From contig JAAOMT010000727.1 in NCBI GenBank assembly GCA_016748015.1, positions 34,203 through 89,562 of the forward strand: DNA of 55,360 bases, given 5' to 3'. Shown one piece after another: positions 11,996 to 24,500 of this stretch; within the stretch, counting starts at the first letter, position 1, and each line of letters begins with the position of its first letter. This DNA comes from Geosiphon pyriformis (lineage: Eukaryota; Glomeromycota; Glomeromycetes; Archaeosporales; Geosiphonaceae). The notes below the pieces were generated by a model, which did not search any database, was not told the DNA's origin, and worked only from the letters and a program-made list of their open reading frames with translations. The translations under genes and the position numbers were made by a program.

Positions 11996-14166
11996 AGGTA
12001 TGAAATAGGCAAAATTATTAGTTAGTGTCTATGATGTGTGTACAAGTGATTATTTGAGAGATAATAAATAGTAACATAAATTTTGCAAAAGTGCATTGCA
12101 AATATAAAGAAGATTACTCACAAATGACTATGAAGAGACACAAGTATGGATAGAAGCAAATGTTAAGCAATAAACCAAAAAAATGTAGCATCAAAATATC
12201 AATAAATTTTCATGATAGATGAATATGTAGGAAAAGATATAATGAATATGACAAAAATATCAGAATGAGTGACCAAATAAATGCTCAATAATGCGTTTCG
12301 ATTACTCTTCGAACTAATATCCAATGTTTTCAAATAAATAAAAATAGAAGAACATTGCATGCTGTTATGCCTATTCTAACAGCATTCAAACTATTTTTTC
12401 TCCATTGCTCCTATTCTATTTAACCCAAACACATAAATAGTATATCTCCAGTTTTATCTTTACAACAAGTTTATGTATAACCTAATTTTTACAACAATGC
12501 TCTATTCTATACTTTTTTCAATGTCCATGTCATAATGCATTCCAACTATTCTCACTCTGTAGACCCCCATGGCTATTCTACAAACTTCCATTGCTCTTTT
12601 ATTAACCCATAATGTCTTTTGTCTCCTCTAGTTCACTTTTGAAATGAGTTTACATATAACCTAGCTCTGCTATGATTCAACTTGTCTCAACTATTGTGTT
12701 GTCAAAATTCATAACATTTTCCTAATAAACATACATTGCTTCCTTGCTTACCTTTTTGTGTCTTGAGGCATTCTGCATAAATTTTGTCATATGTAGCTTT
12801 AAGATTCTGTTAAGCATATTAATTAACAAATTCCCAATTGACTTGGTTTATGTTGTCAAGTTATGAACAGGAAACAAAAGAACGTGAATGCATTTATATT
12901 TTGTTGTGCTTCCTTGTATCATGGGGCATATTATGTTGCAGAACAATCACATACATCAAATCAGATTGTCTGATTTTTGCCCTTGTGATTGATGTTTTTA
13001 ACATACTTTTGTCATGGCCAGATTTGTATAAATAGTTCTAACCATACTAATTAGTGATTTATGTGTTTGAAGTAATTTTTGTTTATTGTCAAAGAAAAAA
13101 AGTTCAGAGGTAAATCAAACTGTCTTTAATAGTTGATAAATTTATGTTGAGCCACAGTTGTGCCACCAAATCAAAGATTAAAAATGCTCATTAATACTGT
13201 CAAATATTCACTTTGTCTGGTTTTGTTGCAACATGTCCCAAATAATTTTTTAATATTAATTATGCTACAATATTTTATTTTAAGCAATATTAAATGTTAA
13301 AAATATATAATACAATAATAATTTGAAAGTTAATTTAATATTTAAATTAAAAAATAAATAACAATATTGATGAGCCATGAGCATGTGCAAGCCTTTTCAA
13401 ATGATGACTAACATAGACAACATATTTAAAGAAATTAGTAGCCAATAGAAAGTTTGCTATGGTGGTAATTAATAGTTTTAATTGGCTCCAGTCTAATATT
13501 TAATAATTCATTGGGCTATGTCTTCAGCAAAAAAAAATAAACAATACTATTAATAAATTTTACACATTAAAATAAACAATTATATTACAAAGCATGCTAT
13601 AAAGGCTATTTAATAAAAGTAGCTTTGTTATCTAAATAGTAATTTATACTAATAGATAAAAGATCTGAAATGTTAATTACATAACCACACATATATTAAC
13701 CATATTTTTTCAAACCATAACAAATTCACAAAACATTATAACCACTATTAAAGCTATCAAACATCAATTAAAAGTGGCAATGACCCAATATAAAAGATAC
13801 ATAAAGAAGCTGAAATAAAAAAATAAAAAGTTGGATAAAAAAAAATAAGTTAAGTAAATTAAAAAAGAAGTTGAGAAAAAAAAAGTATTATAATAAAAAC
13901 CAAAAAATTGAAAAATAGAGAATAAGAAAAAGCTAAAAAAAGAAATAAAAAATTTAAAAGTAAATAAAAATAAGTAAAGAATATAAATACAAAAATTACA
14001 AAATATATTGATAAAAATAATTAAAACTAATAATAACTTTATGAATTGGGCATTGAAAAATAAAATAAAATAAAAAATTTGTAAAAATTATTTTTTATTA
14101 TTATTATTTTCTTTCAAAAATCTTTTTTATTTAGAAACATAAAGTAATATATACATAGTGTAAAGT
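11996..14166. other. AT-rich unassigned DNA
   Basis: No gene is recognised. A 65-codon plus-strand open stretch at 12838-13035 has no motif I know and is probably chance. From about 13760 to 14080 the plus strand is strongly purine-rich. Its translation is Lys-rich and begins like a coiled coil (KHQLKVAMTQYKRYIKKLK), soon hitting stops. Confidence 0.5.
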
Positions 14167-14519
14167 AAATATAATAATATGTTTTTTGTTTATGAAACAT
14201 TTAATTTAAACTGTTGTAATTACATTTTCTCATATTACTTATTTCTTTTTTTCTATTTTCAAGTATTTAAACATCTTGGAATAAAAGATTACTTGTTAAC
14301 ATTCACATATTTTATTTTTTTCTTTTTCTTAATTTGTATTATTAGAAAAATAATTGCTTGTTTTTGTGATTTTTTGAATAAAAAAATAATTAAAAAACAC
14401 AACAATAGCTGTTATTGATTCTAAGAATTTCTGAATTAAAGCATAGAATAATAGCAGTTGTGTTATTTTATTAATAATCACAAACTATTTTTTTATCTTT
14501 AGATTTCTAAAAAAAATTT

Positions 14520-16937
14520 GCAACTATAATTTTTACAAACTGATTATGTATATTGAATCTTTACTCATTCAATTTGTTTTTATATTGTAATTCTCTCTTT
14601 TTGATTATTTCTATTACTCTATAATTCTGTTTTCTCTTGTTATCTATTAACTTGTTACTTTAACTTATAACAATATAAACAAAAATCAGTAAAAATTTGA
14701 AATTAAAAAAGTGAATAAAATAAAATAAGCTTATTTTAGAAATGTCTTATTTGCAAGAATGTTTTTGGTATTGAAAAGCTTTTAAAAAACAAAAAAGATA
14801 GAAGATTTAAATCTGATATAGAATTTTTTCAAAAGTATAATAATAAATTTGGCTAAAAAAGTTTTTGCTAAGCAGTAATTCAACAAAGTTAATGTGTTTA
14901 AAAATAAACAATTATTCAAGTTTTATAAGTTAGAGATTCTGGTTTTCAAAATTATAAAGTCTCTTGCTTTAGAAATACAAATAAGTTTTATAATTTCATT
15001 TAAGTTTGATTTAGGTTTGACAATATTGGTGCTGCTAAAATTCTATCTTTGAATAATTTTTTTTTGAATTTAAAAAATATTGTATATTATCTGTTAAATA
15101 CTAAGAAAAAATATTATGCATTCAAATTTTAAGAGTCTAAAACCATAAAAATATTTAAAGTTAGAAAGTTGATTAAGAAATATATAGAAAATTTCTGTAC
15201 AAACAAAAGTCAGATAATTAAAAGTGTCTTGAAATATTTTTTTAGAAGGTAATTTTAAATTATTTAATAATTAATAAAGAACTGGTTTTAGAGTCTAATA
15301 AAATTAAATCTAAAATAAATAGTATTATAGAAAGTTAGATTAAAAAACATGTAATTCTTAAAATATTGTTTGGCATTAGTTTTTTTAATATTTTTTACTG
15401 AATTATGTTGATAATATTGTTTACTTTAGTATTATGATTAGAATTAATATAAAAAATTGGTTTAAGTAATTAAGAAACTGCTAGATAATAAAACTGTTAA
15501 ATTGTTAAAAATTTCTAATAAAGTTTAAAAACATAGTAGTAATAAGATGTTAAATTGTTTCATAAATATTTTGAATTTATGTTTGGTTTTTGGTTTAATT
15601 CTCATTTTTTAAAAAAAAACTTGGATTTTTATAATTCTAAAACCATATAATTAAAATAGTATTTTAATAAATACCAGATCTATTGTATTAATTAAGACAG
15701 CTAGAAAAATTTTGTTTAAGATTTTTTTAAATCAGATATCTTTGACTTGTAACAACTTTGAAATTTTCTACAGAAATAATTTTTTGGTTTTAAGAAGTAT
15801 ATCTACTTAAACTTTAATTTTTATTATTGGTTTAATTGTAAAAAATACTTTAAAAAAAAATAAAAAGATATGACTAGTTTTGCAAAATTTGTGTAAAGCT
15901 TATAATTCTGTTGGTTGACAGCATTTAAAAAATTGCTTAGTTAGAATCAAAATATGTTTATACTTCATTAAGTTTTTTGAGAGTATTTACAATAGTCAAA
16001 TTAATTGTGTAATAATAGATTTTGGACTTTTTAATAATTATGTTGTACAAAATAGATTAGATTAAGATAAAATATTCTTTTCTTTGCTTTAAAAAAGTTT
16101 TTATGACTTTTTTTATGTAAAGTTAAATAATATAAGCAATTGTATAATTATAAATTAATTCTAAGTTTGTAATAAAGTTAAGCAAAATTGAAGATAAAAT
16201 TAAAATGACAACTAATTTTGTTGCTGAAATATTTGTAAATAATACAATATTAGTAAATAGTAATTAGTTTACTATATAGTATATTTTAAATATAGCCAGT
16301 AAATTTTTTGTACTCAATAATATTTTTTTAAATAACAAAAAGACTGTGACTATTTTTATTAACTAAATAGTTAAAAAAACTTCCTTATTTATCAATAACA
16401 TGTCAATTGTAGTGGCTAAAAAAAGTAAATTTTATTGATACTTGGACATATTTTTGTTAATAAAAAAATTGTCAAAACTTAGTTTGGTTAAAACATAATT
16501 TGATATTAAATTTTTTTTAAATGTAATATTATACAAAACTATTTTTGATAAATAATTTTGTTATTTGATTTTTTTTGTTTTGTAGTCTATTATTGACTAC
16601 AGAATACAATTTAGTTTTGTTTCTAAAAATGTATATGCAAAATAGAATATTATGATTAGGCAAAGCTTAAAAATCAAGACAAGTTTTTCATATAACTTTC
16701 TTACAAATACATTAGTCTATCTGTTTTTTATAGCTTAAAAACTTTTGGTCAAATACAGACTGAAGAAAAAGCATTTTTTGTACTAAAATTTGTGAATTCT
16801 TTTGAAGTTTTAAAGAAAATTTTTATTTATTATTGTATAAACTTATAAGTTTTTAATTAATTATTGTATTTTTTGTGTTATTTTATAAGATTAAGCCTTA
16901 ATTCTAAGAACAATTTTCTGGCTGAAATTGTAAAATA
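14520..16937 (+). pseudogene. LINE D ORF2 remnant: endonuclease end, linker and RT
   Basis: Recognisable landmarks follow those of copy B in order. TDYVYIESLL matches IDYVFISLNL of the endonuclease, and DYFYYSIILFS matches NYFDTDHKSVS. KFEIKKVNKIK matches KFDVKNVDDTK, and LFKFYKLEILVFK matches the linker FYKLELLVFK. VGxQHL belongs to RT motif A. At 16238-16243 the catalytic pair reads FVNN instead of FVDD. Stop codons are dense, many at places where copies A or B have Trp or Gln. Reading frames stay in register over long stretches, with some shifts. Confidence 0.75.
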
Positions 16938-16948
16938 TTTTTATTTTA
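16938..16948. repeat. Target-site duplication of LINE E, left copy
   Basis: TTTTTATTTTA here recurs at 17718-17728. Removing the DNA between them and one copy rejoins the LINE D frame (AEIVKYFYFNPKN). Confidence 0.65.
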
Positions 16949-17717
16949 TAATATATTATTTTTTGTTATATTATTAAATGCTTTTTACTTCTTTAATAGA
17001 ATGCCAATATTTAATTTTTTCAAAAATACCAGCTTTTTTAAAATTTATAACAAGCTTACCAGTTAGTTCAAAACCATCAAAAACTATTAAAGTTTTATAA
17101 TACTAGTTTTTAGACACAAGTTTTTTTACTAAAATAATGTATAATTCAATATTATGTACACAAAAAAACAAGTTTCATTAAACTACAAAAAAATATATAG
17201 CAATATTTACAAACAATATCTATGACTTCTTAAACTTTTTTAAAATTTTATTACAAGTAGTTTTGTTTGAAAAATATCTAAAAGCATAATCAGACATTTT
17301 AGTTTTATTACAGAACAAATACACTATACTTGGATATAATGTATTATATAAATACTTCTTAACAGTAATTAGATACTCATATAAAGTTTTTATAAGATAA
17401 ATATACAAAGCAGTTAACAAGCAAAATGTGAAACCAGAAGTTATATATCTATTAAGATACTAAATTTTAGATGTTTTTTTTAGTTTACCTTATTATTATT
17501 GTAGTTTTTTATTATTTTAGATCTAAATTTATTTTTTTACCTAAAATAACACAAAATCATATAAAATTTTTTAAAATAATGATGAATATTATAAGACAAT
17601 ACTTTATTATTTACTGAATAAAAATTTCACACATTATAATAGAAAAAACTAAACCAAAAAAACAAATATTAGAAATAAGCATATTAACATATTTATTTTT
17701 TATATTACTATTATAAC
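16949..17717 (-). mobile_element. LINE E, 5'-truncated LINE fragment nested in LINE D
   Basis: The minus strand at 17220-17450 encodes the C-terminal Cys-rich part of the LINE ORF2. SGFTFCLLTALYIYLIKTLY and YPSIVYLFCNKTKMSDYAF align with SGFT...FMKALHH and YPSVMCLFCGDVEISDYVF of copy A. The fragment is reversed relative to LINE D and flanked by an 11-bp repeat. It splits the LINE D frame between the RT and RNase H parts. Its 3' end is at the left. The part from 17460 to 17717 is too decayed to align with confidence. Confidence 0.7.
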
Positions 17718-17728
17718 TTTTTATTTTA
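17718..17728. repeat. Target-site duplication of LINE E, right copy
   Basis: TTTTTATTTTA, identical to 16938-16948. Confidence 0.65.
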
Positions 17729-18710
17729 ACCCAAAAAACTAACAAATTTTTTTTTTAATAAAATTAACTATTTGCTGTTATTTTATTTATAAATGCTTTC
17801 TAAAATTAAAGTGGTCTGGTCTTTAAAACGTTTTAAGATGACTTTTGTGGAGCAGTTACTAGACAAAAAAAACATTGTTTTAATTAGAAGTGTTTTAAAC
17901 ATTGGAAACAGTTAAATTTGTGGAGTTTTGTTTCTAAGTAGTTTAATTCAGCCATCTAATTTTTAAATGACAGACTGAATATTATATGTAATTTTTCTTA
18001 TTTGTCTGATTATTGTTTTTTTGGTTTTGATATTATTAACTTGATTACTCATATTAGAAATAATTTGTTAAGATTCAATTTAAGTTTTTTTAATGTCTAT
18101 ACAAATAAATTATTAAAAATTTTAGTTTAATTTTGATTATTGAAGAGACTACTGCTTTTTTTTTAATGCTAATTTGAATATTGGAGTTAAAATATGTGGT
18201 ATTATGTTATTAATATTAGTTAAACTTAAGGCTATATTTTTTCAACTCATTTGTGTTTTTGTAAGAAATATTGTGATTATTAATTTAAATAGTCAGACTA
18301 CTATTTGTGTTTATATTAATGAGTTAGAATTGGTTTTACTTATAAAAAACTTAATATTAACTTACAAATTCAAAATATAGTTTTGCATTTGTATACAGAG
18401 CTAATTTAAAAAAAAAATTTAGTAGTTGTCAATATTAGTATAGAACTTTGTAAAAATAGTAGTGTAAACAAATTAGATAATAGAACAGTCATATTATTAA
18501 GTATTGAGAAAAATAAAAGAGTGTATTTTAATATATTTTAAATATTTGTTTTTTTTGGTTTAGGTAGTAACATAGTAGTAATAGCTAATATATAATTTTG
18601 TCTTAATTGGCTTAAATAGTTAGTCATATACAACAAGTATATAAATTGTATTTAGTTTATAATATGTATATCTTATATGTTTTTAAATAGCAATTAGGTT
18701 TCATTTGTTA
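17729..18710 (+). pseudogene. LINE D ORF2 remnant: RNase H region and 3' end
   Basis: After LINE E the LINE D frame resumes. FIYKCF matches AFYKCV, TFVEQLLDKK matches AFVEQLRDRT, and FKHWKQLNLWSFVSK matches FKWWKRLDSWDLIPN. NLNIGVKICGIMLLILVKLKA matches the RNase H stretch around DLGLGVEVSGLVSFTMMEL. NLNSQTT stands for the FSDSQ motif, with the catalytic Asp now Asn. From 18548 the nucleotide sequence matches the end of ORF2 and the 3' UTR of copy B. The segment between RNase H and the 3' end is shortened. Confidence 0.65.
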
Positions 18711-18726
18711 AAATATAATAGTAATA

Positions 18727-19612
18727 ATCTTAAGAAAAACTATTTTGAATAAAATATTTTTATATTTAGCTACTTTTATGTTTTAGCTTATAATTAACTA
18801 TAAATTTTAGTTTAGTTTTTGTTTTTAAATATATATATTAAAAATAAAATATAATAATTTATAAAAATTTAAAATATAAAGCTAATTTTTTTAAAAACTT
18901 TCTAAATAAAATCTTATATTATTATTTTTTATATAGTTTTAAGTTTTTTAAACAAGTACAGACCGAAAATAAAATTGTATTTTTAATTTTTTAAATACTT
19001 TAATATTGTTGATTATTTTTTTAAATATAAATATATAAATTTACAGATTACTAGTTAAATTTTAATAAATTTATTATAGTTTTCTATTAAATTGAGAATT
19101 AATTTAAATTATATTAAATTACAATGTTTTATTAGTAATCTTTTTTTTTGCATTTTATGATTTTAATAATATTTTTATTTTAAATATTAAGTATAAAATT
19201 ATATTATAAAATAATAAATTTTTTAAAAAGAATTGATGTTATTTTTAGCAAACAGTTATTAGACCAAAATAGACAAATTTTTAAATAAAAAATTTCTTAT
19301 TATTAAAAAAACTTAATTTTTAAGATTCTAAGTCTTATTAATTTACTGTTATTACAAATTTTTTTTGAACTAAAATTTTTTTATAGCTTTTTTGTTTTTT
19401 ATTTAAGTTCTAATTATTAAAGTATTTTTAATTTAAGTAATTTATTAATAATTAAAAAATGTTTAATAAATATAAAACTGTTAATTATAAATATTTTTAC
19501 AAATAATTTTTTAAAAAAATTAAGATTTTATGCTGTATTTAATAAAATTATTATATATTTTAATAATTAAAGTTTAAATATTGGTGTTTAGATTATTGGT
19601 TTAATGTTATTA
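18727..19612 (+). mobile_element. LINE F, ancient host of the nested stack, segment 1
   Basis: The translation matches the end of RT and start of RNase H of the LINE family. LRKTILNKIFLYLA matches LRKAISNKQFSYLV, NYKFxFSF matches YRTQFSF, and RIDVIFSKQLLDQN matches RYEIAFVEQLRDRT. NxSLNIGVxIIGLMLL matches the DINLGLGVGVSGLVSST stretch. The match stops at 19612, where LINE B begins, and resumes in the same frame at 36541. The segment is nearly all A/T. Its left end abuts the 3' end of LINE D, so it is either 5'-truncated or its upstream part was displaced by LINE D. Confidence 0.7.
19603..19612. repeat. Target-site duplication of LINE B, left copy
   Basis: AATGTTATTA directly precedes the LINE B 5' end and recurs at 36541-36550 after its A-rich tail. 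It lies inside the decayed LINE F coding sequence (GLMLL). Confidence 0.8.
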
Positions 19613-19719
19613 AAAAAAAACTTCTTTCTCTCCTTTGTCCCAAATTTCCAAAAAGAGTCATAAGTTTTTTGAAAGAAATTTTTTACCATTCAGTATGATA
19701 AATCCAAACTATTTTTCAA

Positions 19720-21549
19720 TCACTAGGCCACTGTTGGCTCTAGTATTGCTATTATAAAAAAGGCTATTAAAGATTTTGGTTCTAGTAGTGGTTTTAGATC
19801 TGTTGTGTCAAGAAAAAAGAGAAAAGATGGTATTTTGGAAGAAAGTGCTGATGTTAAAGGTGTTTTTGCAAGAACAGCTAGTGATCACTTATGGGGTTCT
19901 GAAACTGGTAACACCACCAAGTCTGAGAGTGTTGATATGAAAGAAGAATGCCTGATAGAGGAAACCAGCTTTGATCTTGGTGATAGTGGTAGTCTCACTA
20001 ACATAAATTTCAATTAAACTCCCAAGAGTTTTTGTATCAAAACTAAAAAGACACTGGACAAGCCTTTGGAGAAGATTGATTTCTCAGGTCTTGGAGAAGA
20101 TGATGATTTTTTGGATGGTTCTACTTTTCTTCCTCCTTTTTTCTCTCTTAAGCCATTTGTTCTAGTTTTTGTTCACAAATTCTTTGCTTTGGATATTGAT
20201 TTTGTGGTCATTACTGAGAAATCTTCTCAGGAAAAATTAAGTTTTGTCAGAAAAATTTTCTCTGATGTGAATAGTTTTGGGGAGGCCTCTACCCCCTTGA
20301 AATTTGGTGGAATCATTCAGACTACTTTTACTTCAGAAGAGGCAATGATGGCTGCAACAAAATTGGCTAATAATTGTAGTGTTGTGGTAAACACCAATCT
20401 CAAGTGCCTGGCAACAATCATACAAATTGGGCAATTGTGTTAAAAGAAATTTCTGTGGGAACTTCTGTGGAGGCTGTACAAGCTGCAGTGTCTGAATTTG
20501 GAATAATTAAGAAGATCAAAATGCAATTGGTGGGTTTGTGGCAAAAAGTGATTATCAAATTGGAAGATCAAAATCAAGCTAATTTTTTGGTCTCTAAATG
20601 ATCCATCCTTATTGAAAAAGATGCTGTTTATGTGGCCAGGACTGATGTGGATAAACAAACATAAGATACCAGAAATAAATTTAGGGCTTTGCTCTATACT
20701 TTCCTTATGGAAACAACTGCTTATAATCTGTGAAATTTTATTGGCTCTGTTGGTGAGAAAACATGTGTTATTGATCATGATTCTGTCAGCTATTCTTGTG
20801 CTTGCTGTGCTACTGTTTGCTTTGAATCTGAGTTCAATTTGGTCAGTACAATGGCAACAACTCCGGTTATAAAAAAAACTGGTCTCTGCTGGTCTCATCT
20901 CTTATTGGCACTGTGTTTGGTTTGCAAATGTTCTGATTATATGTCTCTCATTTGTGTTTTAATTAAAGATGATTCAATGCTGAGGGGCAAAAAGGCTCCC
21001 CTTTTTGCTTAAGATTAGATCAGATTGGCAAAGATTAATACAAAAAAATCTGCACCTATTTCTTGTCTTTTGGCTTTCAGTAGTAAAACTTGGGTGTCAG
21101 TAGTTGGTGCTTTTTCTGTGCACGTTTTCTATGGTACTGGTTTGTTTCTTGGTTCCAACAATATTGGTAAACCTCTTTCTCCAGTCGTGAACAATTTAAA
21201 ATCACATTTGGTCAGTATTGAAAGCAGTTTTGTTAGCCTCATAAAACAAATTAGTGAGTTGGCTAAGAGGTTGAAGTCACTCGTGCCAGCAGTTTCCTAG
21301 CCAAGGACTGGATGTTAGCTGTTGGTCACTCTTTTATTACAGGATCAAGAGAAGGATATAGTGATGGGAGTGGGTTTGGGTGAAACCACTAGTGACAAGA
21401 TTACTATGATTGTGAACTCATTGGCATCTCCTCATGTTATCAAATTAGAAAATATGTTGGAAGGCCTCTCCAAGTCTGTATTAAGCTTGTTTGCTCACTT
21501 TGATAGTTTGGTTTTGGCTGGTGGTGCAAATCCTCAACCCAATTCTTAA
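19720..21549 (+). pseudogene. LINE B ORF1: RRM-like RNA-binding protein, broken
   Basis: Counterpart of the copy A ORF1. It has ATVGSSIAIIKK near the start, SRKKRKDG, ECLIEETSFDLG, then the RRM-like part (IVLKEISVGTSVEAV, IIKKIKMQLVGLWQK). A weak second domain, a decayed knuckle and a C-terminal coiled coil (SSFVSLIKQISELAKRLKSL) follow. Stops and at least one 1-bp shift near 20410 break it. It ends at TAA 21547-21549, which overlaps the ORF2 start. Confidence 0.75.
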
Positions 21550-21551
21550 TG
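21547..21551 (+). promoter_or_regulatory. TAATG stop-start overlap of LINE B ORF1/ORF2
   Basis: The ORF1 stop TAA (21547-21549) and the ORF2 ATG (21549-21551) share one base, as in copy A at 5129-5133. Confidence 0.65.
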
Positions 21552-24500
21552 AGTGGATTGGTTTGGAGAGTAGCCACATATAATATTAAGGAAATGAACA
21601 ATCCTACAAAACAGGATGATATTATTTATTGGCATAAGGATATAAACAATTTGGTTTCTATTTTTACAGAGTCTAAGTTAAAAGAAAAGATTCAGCCTTG
21701 GATTGTAAACAAATTTGAGGGTGTTTGGGTGTTTACATCTGGTCTAGAATCTGGGTATTTGAGTGCTAGTGTTATAATTGTTATAAACTTGTCTTTGGCA
21801 AAACATGTGTGCAAAATTTCTGAGATGTCTGGTCAGCTCCTCTCTATTAAGTTGCTTTTTAAGAATAAATTCTCTGTGTCAATTCTGGGACTTTATGCTA
21901 GTGCTTCTTTGGTGGTCCAGTTTTCTCAAGCTGACAAGATCAACTCCATGATTGCCAAGACTGTTAATGAGTTTTTTTTTGTGATCTTGGGTAGAGATTT
22001 CAATAAAAATAGTACTCATAAATGTGCTAGTTTTAAAAAGTGCTTTGATTTGGGTCTGGTGAACTCTCTGTATGAGAACTCTGTTATGAAAAATCTCATG
22101 TGGTGTAATTCTTGTGGTGTTGCAAAGACAATTGATTATGTGTTCATCTCTTTGAATCTAACCAATACAATAGTGGATCATAACGTGGTTAATGTTATGA
22201 ACTATTTTGACACTGATCACAAGTCTGTTTCTGTTTCTGTGAGTGTTAAAGATTTACTTGACATTCAATTAAATTTACTGCGCAAACAAGCAAATAGAGA
22301 TCACTGGAAATTTGATGTCAAAAATGTGGATGATACTAAATAATGTGAGTTTAAAGTGTCTACAGCAGCCAATGCTGTTATGTTCTTGGATGAATTCTTT
22401 TCAGCCAAGAAATTTTCAGATCTGGATGCAATGTGGAATGTTGTTTGCAAGGTTATGGTTTTTTTGGCAGGTAGAACCTTCAAAAAAAAATGATTTAAAA
22501 ATTTTAATAATGTTTACACTAAAGTGTTTTCTAGGTTTTACAAGCTGGAGTTGCTGGTTTTTAAGCTGGTGAAGGCTTTTCATCTGGTTTCTAATGTCAA
22601 TTTTGCTTCACTGCTAGATACGTGGTGTCATCTCAACTCTGTTGGTGTATTATCAGTGAGATTTTTGTTTTTTTTAGATTTTAATTTTGATGTTATTTAT
22701 TCTGTTTTGGCCAATGTGAAAATATTGTACCAATCTTCTAAATTGCTGGAATCCAAGCATGCTGAAGAGTTTCACATTAGGCTGGCTATTGACAAGAGAA
22801 TGAAGAGTTTTGAGTTAGATAAGAGTCATATTATCAAAAACATACTAGAATGTTCCTTTCACAAGGTGGTTTTGGATCATCTGATTGTAGGTAATAAGTT
22901 GGTTCTTGAGCCCAGTTTGGTCAAATCCAAGGTAGATGCTATTATAGAAAGATGGACCAGGAAGCGTGTGGTGGTGACAATGTCTCTGGTGCTTGGTTTT
23001 ATTAATACTAGCCTTTAAATTACGTTTTTAATGAGGCTTTCTCTGGAGTGATGTGTACAAATGAGTTTGATAAGCTGCATTGTGTGGTTTCTGATCTACC
23101 TGATGGCAAAGCCACTGGTCTTTTAGGTATCTCCAATGAGTTTTGGAAACATTGTGATGAGTCAGTTTTGGGTTTGTTTTTGGTTTTTTTGAATTCTTGT
23201 TTGTCTAGTGAGTTGGTATCTGGTCCTTGGAAAGAAGCTTGGGTTTCAATAATTTCTAAATCTTACAAGTGAGAAAATGTTCTCATGAATACCTGTTCTA
23301 TTGTTTTGATTAAAACAGCTTACAAAATTCTCTCCAAGATTTTTTTAAATAGGATTTTGCTGGCTTGCAGTTCTTATGACATTCTGTGAGGTAACAATTT
23401 TTCAATTTTAAAAAGAATAACAACTCAGTCTCTTATTTTTGTGATTGGTTCTGTTATCGAGAATGCTCTAGAGAAAGACCAAGAACTCTGGCTTGTTCTG
23501 CAGGACATGCGAAAGATGTATGATTTGGTTGGCTGGTAGCATTTAGAGAAAAGCCTGGTCAGAATCAAGATGTGTAGCAGATTTGTTCATTTTTTTGGTA
23601 GTATTCACAGGAATCAAGTCAACCATGTTATGACAGATTTTGGTTTGACCGATAGTTACCAAATGCATAATGGATTGGACTAGGATGAAGTCTTCTCTCC
23701 TCTTCTGTGACACATATTTTATGATTCTCTTTTATGTGAAGTCAAGTGTCAAGAGAATATGTGTGGATATAGACTTAATTCCCATTTTGTTTTTAAAAAT
23801 GGTCATGCTGAACCACAGGCTGGGCTTTCCTCTTTTTTTGCTGCTAAAGTCTTTGTTGATAATACAATTTGGGTTGGTAGTAGTCAAGCTGCCACTCAAC
23901 ATATTCTCAATATTGCTAGTAAGTTTTTTCAGGTCAATGACATTTTAATCAATACTGACAAAACTGTAGTCATTCTCATCAATAGCAAGGTCAGTGTTTC
24001 ATCTTTTTTTATCAGTAATTTGCCTATTTCTGTTGTTCATAGAAGAGAGTCTTATTGGTATCTTGGAATTTTCTTATCAACTGAAAGTCTGTCAAAGCCC
24101 AGTTTGGCTAAAGCACATTTGGATATTTGTTTCTTTACCAATTTAGTCTTGAGAAAGGTAGTTTCTGACAAACAATTCTTGTATCTGGTGTCAGCGGTTC
24201 TTCATCCTATAGTTGGCTATAGAATTTAGTTCAGCTTTGTTCCTGTGAATGTGTGTGACAAGTGGAATGCTCTGATTTGCAGGGGACTGAAGCTGAAATC
24301 TGGTTTTCCACTGGATTTTCCAAGTGATACAATTTATTATCCCTCTTTTTATGGTTTAAAATTCTTTTTACAATGTCAATTTGAGGATAAGGTAGCTTCA
24401 TTTATTAGCTTTGTGAACTCTGGTGAGATTTTGGGTTGTTTGTTCAGTTACAGATCTCATGACTTGCAAGTTTGGTGTTGGAGTTCTATCCATCTTTTGT

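Larger units (their letters stand above)
14177..18710 (+). mobile_element. LINE copy D, very AT-rich fossil, interrupted by LINE E
   Basis: Translated piecewise, this region follows ORF2 of copies A and B in order: endonuclease, linker, RT, RNase H and the element's 3' end. It is 5'-truncated, since no ORF1 is seen. The 3' end near 18548-18710 matches the 3' region of copy B, including the segment before the tail. The left limit is uncertain. The 10-mer AAATATAATA at 14167-14176 and 18711-18720 is a possible TSD, but it is weak evidence in such AT-rich DNA. Replacement of G/C is far advanced, so it is much older than copies A-C. Confidence 0.75.

Noticed and set aside
12838-13035. 65-codon plus-strand ORF as a small membrane protein
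   Set aside because: Hydrophobic residues are expected from T-rich sequence. No supporting context.
14179-14418. Plus-strand ORF rich in Phe, Ile and Leu as a membrane protein
   Set aside because: The region fits the endonuclease part of decayed LINE D, and the hydrophobicity comes from T-rich codons.
14167-18720. TSD AAATATAATA as firm ends of LINE D
   Set aside because: A 10-mer of only A and T is easily found by chance here, and the flanks do not rejoin into a clear frame. Kept as tentative.
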